From Defluviitaleaceae bacterium (GTDB taxonomy: Bacteria > Bacillota > Clostridia > Lachnospirales > UBA5962), in contig WQZK01000017.1 in NCBI GenBank assembly GCA_009780765.1, forward strand, positions 1-16,915: a DNA stretch of 16,915 nt. The letters run 5' to 3'. The notes below the pieces were generated by a model. The model saw only the letters and a program-made list of their open reading frames with translations. It searched no databases and had not been told where the DNA came from. Below are positions 7,105 through 13,317 of this stretch, one piece after another. Within the stretch, counting starts at the first letter, position 1. Every line of letters begins with the position of its first letter. The position numbers and the translations under genes were made by a program.

Positions 7105-7665
7105 ATGGCTAGAGGGTGGTTGTTAAGTATCTTAGTGGTAGCAGGGTTATTTTTCACTATTATTATTGCTTTAATACTTCTTTATGATAAAGAACAATCT
7201 AAAGATCCGTATGAAAAAGCACCCAATATAATAAAACGCCACTTCAAATTACTTAAACGTGCAATGATAACATTAGGTACAGTTACGTTATTTTCGGGAT
7301 TGTTATTATCTATACAGCCTTTCTTCGTTCCCTCAACAGAAGAGCAGAATATTATTATTCCGTTTACTTTAAATGCACATTATAGAACAATCCCTCTAGC
7401 AACTACAGACAAAAATGCTGTTATATATGCTAATACATCAATTGAAGTTGAAAGGGTAGTGTTAGGAAGCTCGAGAAATAGGGTTTCGCAAGGCATATGG
7501 GAAATGCAATCAAACAACTCAAAAAATTGGACATTTAATGCCAACTTCTTTGAAACAGGTGTATACCTAATAACTATTACTGCTTTTGGATATGATGGTG
7601 AGGAGTTGATTTATACGCTAGAAATTGACTACCCTAATGATTGGCTTTCAAATGTTCTGAATTAA
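7105..7665 (+). CDS. Two-pass membrane protein with extracytoplasmic C-terminal domain
   Basis: The product has 186 residues. Two hydrophobic segments (about residues 5-27 and 51-72) flank a charged cytoplasmic-type loop rich in Lys, Arg and Glu. The remainder (about 75-186) is a soluble beta-rich domain (IIIPFTLNAHY, TFNANFFETGVYLITITAFGYDGEELIYTLEIDY), probably on the outer face and Ig-like in pattern. The start at 7105 (MARGWLL) is preferred over 7066 because GAGGAG lies upstream of it and 7066 falls inside the terminator hairpin. The 3' end overlaps the convergent gene by 32 bp. I do not recognise the family. It may share weak transcription with the upstream resolvase gene. Confidence 0.8.
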   Translation: MARGWLLSILVVAGLFFTIIIALILLYDKEQSKDPYEKAPNIIKRHFKLLKRAMITLGTVTLFSGLLLSIQPFFVPSTEEQNIIIPFTLNAHYRTIPLATTDKNAVIYANTSIEVERVVLGSSRNRVSQGIWEMQSNNSKNWTFNANFFETGVYLITITAFGYDGEELIYTLEIDYPNDWLSNVLN

Positions 7666-7885
7666 TTGATCCTGCAAATATTGGTAATAAAGTTTGAATT
7701 AAATTAGTATCATCTATTTCAATTAGTGTTTTTCTTTCATTCTTTTCTAAGCAAAATTTTATATTTTCACTATTTACTTCATTAATTAAATAGTAATATG
7801 TATTGTTGTGGTAGTCAATTTTGCTGATCACCATATATTTATTTTTATCTCTTAATGTAATAGTGTCTTTTATATCAATATCCAT
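7634..7885 (-). CDS. Hypothetical protein (83 aa), translationally coupled
   Basis: This 83-aa soluble protein has an antiparallel beta pattern (IKDTITLRDKNKYMVISKIDY, TYYYLINEVNSENIKFCLEK) resembling small SH3- or DUF1292-like accessory proteins, followed by an acidic helix. I do not assign a family. Its ATG overlaps the stop of the preceding gene as TAATG, so its translation should depend on that gene. Its 3' end overlaps the convergent membrane-protein gene. Confidence 0.7.
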   Translation of the reverse strand: MDIDIKDTITLRDKNKYMVISKIDYHNNTYYYLINEVNSENIKFCLEKNERKTLIEIDDTNLIQTLLPIFAGSINSEHLKANH

Positions 7886-8235
7886 TATTTGCTCATACCT
7901 TTCTCTTCTTTATTGGTGTTTGCCATACTTCTGATTAAGCTTTCAAGTTCATCATTTCTAAAAAATAAGCCGATTTTTCTCATAATATTTTTTGCTAACG
8001 CAATAAAAGCTACAAGATTTACTATACCGTGAGAAACGAGTAGTGATCCAGTAAGCACTTCATGATAATTGTCATTAAAAAAATCCCTATTTAGGTATAT
8101 ATTAGCCAAAAGTATTGCACTAACTGCCAGTATAAATAAATTACGTTTTGCTTCTTGATTTTCTTTCTTATTTTGAGCATTATGCTTTTCTATCTTTTCA
8201 ACCAAAAATTCTTTGTTAATATGATTATTATCCAT
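7885..8235 (-). CDS. Small two-helix membrane protein (116 aa)
   Basis: The product has a Lys/Glu/Asn-rich N-terminal helix (about 1-31), two hydrophobic segments (about 32-48 and 62-82; LFILAVSAILLANIYL and GSLLVSHGIVNLVAFIALA) and a charged cytoplasmic tail. A GAGGGG ribosome site precedes the ATG, and an extended -10 promoter (8262-8270) lies about 30 bp upstream. It forms a two-gene unit with the 83-aa gene through a TAATG overlap. Function is not recognisable. Size and topology would fit a small inner-face membrane factor such as an entry-exclusion or immunity protein, but that is speculation. Confidence 0.7.
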   Translation of the reverse strand: MDNNHINKEFLVEKIEKHNAQNKKENQEAKRNLFILAVSAILLANIYLNRDFFNDNYHEVLTGSLLVSHGIVNLVAFIALAKNIMRKIGLFFRNDELESLIRSMANTNKEEKGMSK

Positions 8236-8261
8236 GTTTTAATATTCCCCTCAACACCATT

Positions 8262-8270
8262 ATTATAGCA
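8262..8270 (-). promoter_or_regulatory. Extended -10 promoter for the 116-aa/83-aa gene pair
   Basis: The minus strand reads TGCTATAAT, a TGn plus perfect TATAAT extended -10. No good -35 is present at 17 bp. The expected start near 8255 gives a 20-nt leader that contains the GAGGGG ribosome site. Confidence 0.6.
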
Positions 8271-8373
8271 TACGCTTTATGAAAAATACTGTGCCAAACG
8301 TAAACAGTTGACAAAATTAAGAGAAATAATATTTTAAAAATTTGAGTTAATGGTATTGTAAAATAAAGGATAT

Positions 8374-8412
8374 AAAAACAAGATGTAATTTTATAACTTA
8401 CACCTTGTTTTT
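8374..8412. terminator. Terminator, ACCTTGTTTTT family copy 1
   Basis: Arms AAAAACAAGATGTAA (8374-8388) and TTACACCTTGTTTTT (8398-8412) pair at 14 of 15 positions. The right arm overlaps the stop codon of the 79-aa gene. Both strands end in T-runs. Related hairpins occur at 13107-13138 and 16687-16724. Confidence 0.8.
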
Positions 8413-8637
8413 GAAATATTTTTCATTAGCTAATTTTATAGCTTCTTGCAGAAGTAGTTTTTGTTCGTTATTTGATAAAATCCAGCCTTTATTTAAAAAA
8501 GAATTTAAGAGTATTTTTAGATCTTTCGTTTCTTTTTTTAGATACTTATCTGTTAAGAATAGTTCATATGCAAATAACTCTACTTGTGCGTCAATATAAG
8601 CCTTTTTAGCCTTTTCACAATATTTTATATAGATCAC
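8398..8637 (-). CDS. Hypothetical helical protein (79 aa), GTG start
   Basis: This 79-aa Lys-rich helical protein (KYCEKAKKAYIDAQVELFAYELF, then LLLQEAIKLANEKYF) has no recognised domain. The only available start is GTG at 8637, because a TGA is in frame four codons upstream and there is no ATG in the frame. No convincing ribosome site precedes it. The promoter at 8646-8674 would start transcription within about 2 nt of the GTG, implying a leaderless message. The promoter spacer is exactly filled by an operator palindrome, so this gene is probably repressed by the divergent HTH protein. Confidence 0.6.
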   Translation of the reverse strand: MIYIKYCEKAKKAYIDAQVELFAYELFLTDKYLKKETKDLKILLNSFLNKGWILSNNEQKLLLQEAIKLANEKYFKNKV

Positions 8638-8645
8638 CCAGCAAC

Positions 8646-8674
8646 ATCATACCGTCTATTTAGACGGTAGTCAA
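8646..8674 (-). promoter_or_regulatory. Promoter of the 79-aa gene
   Basis: On the minus strand, TTGACT (8669-8674) and TATGAT (8646-8651) are separated by 17 bp (8652-8668). The operator palindrome 8651-8668 occupies the spacer, a classic repression geometry. Confidence 0.7.
8651..8668. promoter_or_regulatory. Operator palindrome O1
   Basis: A perfect 18-bp palindrome ACCGTCTATTTAGACGGT. It lies between the -35 and -10 boxes of the minus-strand promoter. It shares the CGTCT/AGACG-type half-sites with O2, whose centre is 33 bp away (about three helical turns). Confidence 0.75.
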
Positions 8675-8683
8675 GAGTTTTCT

Positions 8684-8701
8684 ATCGTTTGTACAGACGA
8701 T
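8684..8701. promoter_or_regulatory. Operator palindrome O2
   Basis: ATCGTTTGTACAGACGAT is an 18-bp palindrome with one mismatched base pair. It is the second copy of the O1-type site and lies nearer the HTH gene, where it could mediate autoregulation or cooperative binding. Confidence 0.7.
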
Positions 8702-8754
8702 ATGCAAGAAAAAATATGACTGATAGAATCATTGTATAGAGTGAGTGATGTTAT

Positions 8755-9003
8755 ATGCCAAATAATAAAACAATATATAAAGTGGAATATAGTAAATGTG
8801 TTTATATATTCAAGTTACTTGATTTATTGGATAAATCTAAAATTAGTCAAAATAAATTTATGCGTGATACAAAAACTGAATATGGAACATTAAAAAGGTA
8901 CGCAACAGGTAACATACAAAAAGTTGATCTTATAGTTATAGATAGGTGGTGCGATTATTTGAATTGTACTTTTGAAGATATAATTGAATATAAAAAAGCT
9001 TAG
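8755..9003 (+). CDS. HTH transcriptional regulator (Cro/C1 type)
   Basis: This 82-aa DNA-binding protein is nearly all a Cro/C1-like helix-turn-helix domain of the HTH_26 kind: LLDLLDKSKISQNKFMRD, then the recognition helix TEYGTLKRYATGNI, then the family-typical LIVIDRWCDYLNCTFEDIIEY tail. It is divergent from the 79-aa gene, and two matching palindromes lie between them, which makes it the likely repressor acting at both. A GAGTGATG sequence before the ATG is a weak ribosome site. Its stop codon lies inside a long terminator stem. A role in controlling element gene expression is inferred from position. Confidence 0.87.
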   Translation: MPNNKTIYKVEYSKCVYIFKLLDLLDKSKISQNKFMRDTKTEYGTLKRYATGNIQKVDLIVIDRWCDYLNCTFEDIIEYKKA

Positions 9004-9032
9004 TGAAATATATTTCTTCACTAAGCTTTTTT
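8992..9032. terminator. Strong bidirectional terminator between convergent genes
   Basis: Perfect 16-bp arms AAAAAAGCTTAGTGAA (8992-9007) and TTCACTAAGCTTTTTT (9017-9032). It spans the stop codon of the HTH gene and serves both that gene and the convergent M48 protease operon, with T-runs on either strand. Confidence 0.93.
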
Positions 9033-9049
9033 ATATGTAATAATGATTA

Positions 9050-9862
9050 CTAACGATCCAACCTATTTTCTAGCCTCTCAATACGTTTAGTAATAGCAGG
9101 GTGAGTAGCTCGCACCATCTCTTTAACTGACTGCCTTTTCTCCGTAGATATTTGATAGATCTCGATTAATGCTTCGGCAAGCTCTGCACCATAGCCAAGC
9201 CAAAAGGCGTAGATGTCGGCTACATATTCACCTTTTCGTCTATCGTGCATAATGATTAAATCACCAATAAGCTCAAGATATTTGAATTGGAAATAAATTA
9301 GATCTAAAAAACTTTTAACTAATTTAACAAAAAAAGAGGTTTTACTTGTTTCCTCCATTTTGGTTCTAGCTACGTTAAGCAGTCTTAATATAATTGATAG
9401 TGGTAAATTTGTAACACTGGTAAATAGAGCAAACATTGTATCACGGTTCGCAAAATGCCCCAGTTCATGTGCAATTAAACCTTTTAAGTTATCATCACTT
9501 AATAAAACAATACTCCCTTTAGTAAGCACTAAAGTAGTGCGTCCAAAGGCAAAAGCGTTAATGTCCATGCTTTCTTGAATATAAAGGTTAATATTTTCGG
9601 GTAAATACTCATCTTGTCTTAAAGCTTTTTCATAAACTTCGGTAAAAATCGGCAATAACCTTTCTTTTTCTTGGCTTAGTCGTAGTGGTCTAACGCCTGA
9701 TATAAAACGCCATACTTTCTCGGTTAATGGTGAGAATGAAATAATAAACGCTATTATATAAAATGGAATGATCAAGAAAAAGGTTACATAGCCAAAAAGA
9801 AAAATATAAAACATCAGCCAAAGAAAATAAATAAGAATACGGCGAACACGCTCGTCAATCAT
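9050..9862 (-). CDS. M48-family membrane zinc metalloprotease
   Basis: This 270-aa protein begins with a hydrophobic hairpin (about residues 8-45, two membrane segments). The M48 active site follows: zinc ligands His132 and His136 with catalytic Glu133 in AHELGH, and the third ligand Glu212 in GEYVAD. The family-typical THPAITKRIERL is near the C terminus. Another hydrophobic stretch lies at about 145-163. The layout resembles HtpX/Ste24-type proteases with a cytoplasmic catalytic face. AGGAGGG precedes the ATG, and only 11 nt separate it from the coupling ATPase gene, so they form one operon. M48 proteases usually act in membrane protein quality control. A place in a DNA-transfer operon is unusual and its substrate is unknown. 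Confidence 0.92.
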   Translation of the reverse strand: MIDERVRRILIYFLWLMFYIFLFGYVTFFLIIPFYIIAFIISFSPLTEKVWRFISGVRPLRLSQEKERLLPIFTEVYEKALRQDEYLPENINLYIQESMDINAFAFGRTTLVLTKGSIVLLSDDNLKGLIAHELGHFANRDTMFALFTSVTNLPLSIILRLLNVARTKMEETSKTSFFVKLVKSFLDLIYFQFKYLELIGDLIIMHDRRKGEYVADIYAFWLGYGAELAEALIEIYQISTEKRQSVKEMVRATHPAITKRIERLENRLDR

Positions 9863-9873
9863 TTTAAGCCCTC

Positions 9874-11247
9874 CTAGAATGGTTTAATAACATTAACTTT
9901 TGTATGTTCTGCTGTATCTCTTGAAAGAAAAATTGCTTTACCTAATCTAAGCGTTTTAATATCATCAGGGTGATAAATAAACTCTCTCGTTTTTCTTAAT
10001 GATCCTAAATCGGTACTTACTCCATCTTTTATCTGATATGTTGGTTGCATACTTACCTTTGTGCCAAAAATGTTAGCCCAAGCGTCGGCATTTATTGCAC
10101 TATTTTGCCTTAAAGCAATATAATTATTACAATTCTCTATGACCTGTTCTTTAAATTGCTCGTTTACGCTATCTAAATCAGATAAACTTTGCGTGGCTAA
10201 TATACAAGTTATGTTCGCCGAGCGTGATTTATTGACTAAATCAAGCAAGGAGTTAGAAGCATAAACATTTATTTCGTCTAAAATATAAAAAATACGGTTT
10301 TTCTTATTCCTATAAAAATTACTTACTGCTTTTTTACTATCAATAATAATTAAATTTCCGATTAGTGGCGACATTTCGGGATATAGTAAAGGATTTAAAA
10401 TAAACAAAATAATTGCATTTTCTTCTAAAGCTGTGTAAATATCAATCCCCGAGCTATCAAAAATTTGTCCTAAGCTACTTTCTTTAATTACAGCAAATCT
10501 AGCTGCTGCACCCTCGGCAATTTTGCCACTAATTTTAGCTAGTTCGCTATCTTCAAGTCTTTCTTCCTTAGTAATTAGTTCTTTAACACTTAGATCCTTA
10601 CTTAATTCGTTGAAATTATCAATTAATAAGTAGCGTACTATGCTTGCTAAAGAAATATCTATCTCATTTAATGCCATTAGTTTTAGTAAGCGTTGTATAT
10701 AACGCTCGGCATTGTATTTATAATGATCTTCGCTCCATGTTGTCATATTAATAAGCATATCCTTTATAACGTCCGTATTTGTATTCTTAAAAGGGTTGTA
10801 TTTGTCGCTACTGCTAGGATCATTAAGGTTAATAACGTATAACTTACGCTCTGGACAAAGTTTTTTAGTAATATCAAGTAGCGAGCCAACATTAGTATCA
10901 CCCTTACCATCAATTATTAGCATAGGATAATTATAATCTGCACCCGATTTAATGAAATTAGATAAGGCAACCGTTTTCCCACTGCCTGTCGTGCCACAAA
11001 TAAAAACATGTTTTGCATCATTTTCCATAAGAACACGTTTTTTACTCACTGAATGACCAATAAAAATAAACTCTTTGCTGTTTATTTCGCTTTTGTATGG
11101 CTCTTTATAAGTAGCTTCTTCATGATCTCGCTTAAAATTAAATATGCTCCTACGTTTACTATTTTTACTAAGCCAATTAAACAACATATAAAAAACACCA
11201 CCTATAATTAAGATTGAAATTACTCCGATAATTTCGATTCCTGACAT
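9874..11247 (-). CDS. VirD4/TraG-like coupling ATPase
   Basis: This 457-aa protein has one N-terminal membrane segment (about residues 5-24), Walker A GTTGSGKT (85-92), Walker B YILDE (321-325, Asp324/Glu325) and an ATQS sensor motif (351-354). These features define the TraD/TraG/VirD4 coupling ATPases that bring the DNA-relaxase complex to a type IV secretion channel. It is shorter than chromosomal FtsK and lacks the FtsK gamma domain. The ATG lies inside the end of the upstream gene (28-bp overlap) with GAGG before it, suggesting coupled translation. No channel ATPase (VirB4) is encoded in the element, so it presumably engages a channel from another element. A TcpA-like assignment is the main alternative. 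Confidence 0.9.
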   Translation of the reverse strand: MSGIEIIGVISILIIGGVFYMLFNWLSKNSKRRSIFNFKRDHEEATYKEPYKSEINSKEFIFIGHSVSKKRVLMENDAKHVFICGTTGSGKTVALSNFIKSGADYNYPMLIIDGKGDTNVGSLLDITKKLCPERKLYVINLNDPSSSDKYNPFKNTNTDVIKDMLINMTTWSEDHYKYNAERYIQRLLKLMALNEIDISLASIVRYLLIDNFNELSKDLSVKELITKEERLEDSELAKISGKIAEGAAARFAVIKESSLGQIFDSSGIDIYTALEENAIILFILNPLLYPEMSPLIGNLIIIDSKKAVSNFYRNKKNRIFYILDEINVYASNSLLDLVNKSRSANITCILATQSLSDLDSVNEQFKEQVIENCNNYIALRQNSAINADAWANIFGTKVSMQPTYQIKDGVSTDLGSLRKTREFIYHPDDIKTLRLGKAIFLSRDTAEHTKVNVIKPF

Positions 11248-11849
11248 TTTAATTCCTCCAAACGAATTATTTCTATATTATGATATTCGTTTTGGAATTT
11301 CTCGATCATTACAAACACCTTGTTATTACCTGTTACCCATATTTGATTATCAAAACGTAGATAATTATTTCTGATATTACTCTCTAATCGTTCTTTTGAT
11401 TTTTGATTAAGTTCTATTTCTACAGCGTAACTTTTACCTTTAACATTAAAAACAAAGTCAGGGTGATGTTTTCTTGTGCCAAAGCCATCTTTTATATGTA
11501 ATTCTCGCTCGCTTTCAATATTGTCCAAACTAAAACGGTATTTCTCTTTAAAATATATTAAAGTATCTAAAACCAGCACATCATGATGGATCTGCTCTAA
11601 ACGGATCTTATTTTCTCGCTTGTTTGCTCCGATTAAGATCCTCCCTTTATGTGAAACTGTATAAAGATACGGCACACCATACAAATATTTCTTTCTCGTT
11701 AAATAACCACCATCAACTAAGGCTTTTAATCTGCGATCACATGCACGAGTACCTGTAAACTCCACCAAAGCCCCCACATGCCTCCCCAAACAAAACCTAA
11801 ACCGATAAACCAAATCTAAAATATCTAAATCTCTATTCATAACTACCAT
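11220..11849 (-). CDS. Replication-relaxation family protein
   Basis: This 209-aa protein resembles the replication-relaxation (Replic_Relax, PF13814) family. It has an N-terminal winged-helix region (RDLDILDLVYRFRFCLGRHV, RRLKALVDGGYLTRK) followed by an alpha/beta domain with HPDFVFNVKGKSYAVEIEL, which looks like a degenerate nuclease-type core. Such proteins are found with coupling ATPases in Gram-positive plasmids and integrative elements and are thought to act at origins. GAGGTG lies 7 nt before the ATG at 11849, which favours this start over the ATG at 11840. It leads the operon with the coupling ATPase (28-bp overlap) and the M48 protease, and directly follows a GC-rich inverted-repeat region on its upstream side. 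Family assignment is from memory of the pattern. Confidence 0.75.
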   Translation of the reverse strand: MVVMNRDLDILDLVYRFRFCLGRHVGALVEFTGTRACDRRLKALVDGGYLTRKKYLYGVPYLYTVSHKGRILIGANKRENKIRLEQIHHDVLVLDTLIYFKEKYRFSLDNIESERELHIKDGFGTRKHHPDFVFNVKGKSYAVEIELNQKSKERLESNIRNNYLRFDNQIWVTGNNKVFVMIEKFQNEYHNIEIIRLEELKCQESKLSE

Positions 11850-11883
11850 AACAACACCTCAATCTAATCTCTCCCCAACACCC

Positions 11884-11998
11884 ACGCCACGCCCCAATCT
11901 AATACTAACGTAGTAATAGTGGGGTCTCGGGTGTGATTTTTAGCCGAGACCCCACTATTACACGTTTGGAAGTGGCGTATTTTCGGGGCTTATTGGGG
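11884..11998. other. Candidate transfer or replication origin (nested inverted repeats)
   Basis: A perfect 18-bp inverted repeat, GTAATAGTGGGGTCTCGG (11913-11930) and its complement (11944-11961), encloses a 13-nt loop. An outer pair ACGCCAC (11884-11890) / GTGGCGT (11972-11978) and a further CCCCAAT (11892-11898) / ATTGGGG (11992-11998) surround it. CAATCTAAT occurs twice, 35 bp apart (11860, 11895). The stretch is much richer in G and C than its surroundings and lies just upstream of the replication-relaxation gene. These are properties of oriT and plasmid origins. No T-run follows the big stem, which argues against a terminator. No nick site can be assigned. Confidence 0.55.
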
Positions 11999-12321
11999 TT
12001 TTATATAATTATATTGAGGTGTGGTTGTGATTAGAACGGGTTTGTATATACTTGAAAGACAATAAAATAAGGTTAAAAAGATACCTTTTAATAGTATATG
12101 ATTGATCCTAATTAATAAATGTTAAGTAAAAATCGGTAAATATTTATTCCAATTCCTCCGTCATTTTAGGATCCTAGAAAATATCTTGAAAGTATTAGCA
12201 ACGCCACAAGTTTATAGCGTTGCCGATATTATTCTGCCTAAAACACGGATTTTCTCGGCATAACCCCAAATTTTAGTGTTATGGTATCATTTTAATTCAA
12301 TATGATCTTGCTTTTTAAAAG
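11999..12321. other. Non-coding spacer between the candidate origin and the J-domain gene
   Basis: No ORF with a usable start and ribosome site was found on either strand. The stretch holds a short stem-loop with 7-bp arms GCAACGC (12198-12204) / GCGTTGC (12217-12223) and a weak CATAAC/GTTATG repeat near 12260-12285. It probably belongs to the origin or promoter region of the leftward operon. Confidence 0.5.
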
Positions 12322-12356
12322 AAATTATCCCCTAGCTATAAGCTAGAGGATAATTT
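12322..12356. terminator. Terminator of the J-domain gene
   Basis: Arms AAATTATCCCCTAGCT (12322-12337) and AGCTAGAGGATAATTT (12341-12356) pair at 15 of 16 positions around a 3-nt loop, with T-rich sequence on both sides. It lies 8 bp past the end of the J-domain gene. Confidence 0.85.
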
Positions 12357-12364
12357 TTTAACTA

Positions 12365-12862
12365 TTATTCATTTGCCAATTTCTTGTACGGCTTATTTTC
12401 TACTTCTTTACTTCCATACATGCCCCTTATATCGTCCATGCTGTAATTTTTGTGGTTTCGCTTTTTGTAGTCCTTTGGTGCTAAGTACCAGCTTAATTTA
12501 TTAGATGACCATTTGAAGCCTAAAGCTTTCAATTGCTCTTTATACGGCTTTGTTTCACCACTTACCCATATAAACGAACCGATAATCTCAATTAGGATCT
12601 TATCAAACCTTATCAACTCATTAATGATGTTAATAAATTCTTCGGGTGTTTCGTTAGTTTCCTTTGTGTACTGCTCACCCTCGGCGTTTGTGTGGATCTT
12701 CTTTAGTTTTTCAAATAACTCAAAATACTCTGAATTAACAACTTTCATTTTCTCCGTATCACCACCATTATCGGGGTGGTGCTTTACTGCAAGTTTTTTA
12801 TAAACCCTTTTTAATTCCTCTGCTGTTTGTGGTACTGGTACAAAATAAATGTAATTTCTCAT
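12365..12862 (-). CDS. J-domain (DnaJ-like) protein
   Basis: This 165-aa protein opens with a J domain (about residues 9-56) containing the HPD motif (His29, Pro30, Asp31 in HHPDNGGD) that stimulates a DnaK/Hsp70 partner. There is no Gly/Phe region, zinc centre or DnaJ C-terminal domain. The second half is an acidic linker and a short domain with GFKWSSNKLSWYLAP and DIRGMYGS, a module seen in J proteins of phages and plasmids. It probably recruits host DnaK to remodel a replication or transfer complex (inference). AGGAGG lies about 8 nt before the ATG. The upstream 180 bp are densely structured, and the gene ends at its own hairpin. Confidence 0.88.
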   Translation of the reverse strand: MRNYIYFVPVPQTAEELKRVYKKLAVKHHPDNGGDTEKMKVVNSEYFELFEKLKKIHTNAEGEQYTKETNETPEEFINIINELIRFDKILIEIIGSFIWVSGETKPYKEQLKALGFKWSSNKLSWYLAPKDYKKRNHKNYSMDDIRGMYGSKEVENKPYKKLANE

Positions 12863-12874
12863 GTTGTTTCCTCC

Positions 12875-12949
12875 TTGTGGTTTTGGTTTCGCTCTTTGTT
12901 AGAAGCGAGCGAAGCAAGCTTTAGCTTACTTCGCTTAACAACACCACAA
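12875..12949 (-). promoter_or_regulatory. Structured leader of the J-domain gene
   Basis: An outer stem TTGTGGT (12875-12881) / ACCACAA (12943-12949) encloses a hairpin with 12-bp arms GCGAAGCAAGCT (12909-12920) / AGCTTACTTCGC (12923-12934) plus TGTTA/TAACA (12897-12901, 12936-12940). In minus-strand RNA the single mismatch of the inner stem becomes a G-U pair. The outer stem closes immediately beside the AGGAGG of the J-domain gene, so the structure could gate its translation. Confidence 0.5.
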
Positions 12950-13042
12950 AACAGAGAGGTCGGCATTGTCAAGGCAATCGTGAAATAAAATGCTTCACCT
13001 TTATGTCGCGAAAGTGCCTTGATAATGTTGACCTCCTGTTTT
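12948..13042. repeat. Long inverted repeat upstream of the J-domain gene
   Basis: Arms 12948-12976 and 13015-13042 pair over about 28 positions with a single bulged base. The 21-bp core (GAGGTC..CATT.TCAAGGCA) agrees at 18 of 21. All three differences are G-T/G-U wobbles when the plus strand folds, and A-C mismatches when the minus strand folds. The apical region holds a small GTGAA/TTCAC hairpin and a CGCG. Candidates are an ssDNA or RNA element on the plus strand, an origin structure, or part of the J-domain leader. No ORF fits here. Confidence 0.55.
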
Positions 13043-13106
13043 ACTTCTTTAGGATCATGAATTTTAAACTACATACAAAAACTGTTTATTGTGTACAACA
13101 AAAAAA

Positions 13107-13138
13107 TGTAGCTATTTTCAAGCTACACCTTGTTTTTG
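13107..13138 (+). terminator. Terminator-like hairpin, ACCTTGTTTTT family copy 2
   Basis: Stem TGTAGCT (13107-13113) / AGCTACA (13121-13127), then CCTTGTTTTTG. Its right part belongs to the 26-bp direct repeat shared with the hairpin at 16687-16724. No plus-strand gene precedes it. Confidence 0.65.
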
Positions 13139-13151
13139 TTTGGTATTCAAA
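13126..13151 (+). repeat. 26-bp direct repeat, left copy (flanks the SIR2-HerA module)
   Basis: Begins CACCTTGTTTTTG and ends GGTATTCAAA. Identical over all 26 positions to 16713-16738, in the same orientation, about 3.59 kb apart. The SIR2-HerA genes and their promoter region lie between the copies. Confidence 0.9.
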
Positions 13152-13253
13152 ATTAGTTAGAATGGTACGATTTGGCTCTGTTTTTCAAAGCATGGAATGT
13201 TTGAAGTACTTAAAAGTTAAAATATATACAGTTAAAATTTTATTAGTTACACA

Positions 13254-13282
13254 TTGAAAAAATTGCTAATTTATGATATAAT
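13254..13282 (+). promoter_or_regulatory. Promoter upstream of the SIR2-HerA module
   Basis: TTGAAA (13254-13259), a 17-bp spacer and TATAAT (13277-13282). The expected start near 13289 lies just before the palindrome 13298-13317, so the promoter may be controlled by whatever binds there. Confidence 0.7.
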
Positions 13283-13297
13283 ATTCTTAATGAAGAA

Positions 13298-13317
13298 AAG
13301 TTATGTCGACATAACTT
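13298..13317. promoter_or_regulatory. 20-bp palindrome, candidate operator
   Basis: A perfect palindrome AAGTTATGTCGACATAACTT about 10 bp downstream of the expected transcription start. It could be an operator or the first hairpin of the transcript. It does not resemble the O1/O2 operators at 8651-8701, so a different regulator is implied. Confidence 0.6.

Noticed and set aside
13036..13042. MOBP-like nick sequence in the CCTCCTGT near the long inverted repeat
   Set aside because: The similarity to known nick sites is only a few bases and no MOBP relaxase is encoded here.
13003..13257. 84-aa plus-strand ORF
   Set aside because: It runs through the long inverted repeat and the 13107-13138 terminator, has no ribosome site, and its composition (clusters of aromatic and Lys residues) looks non-coding.
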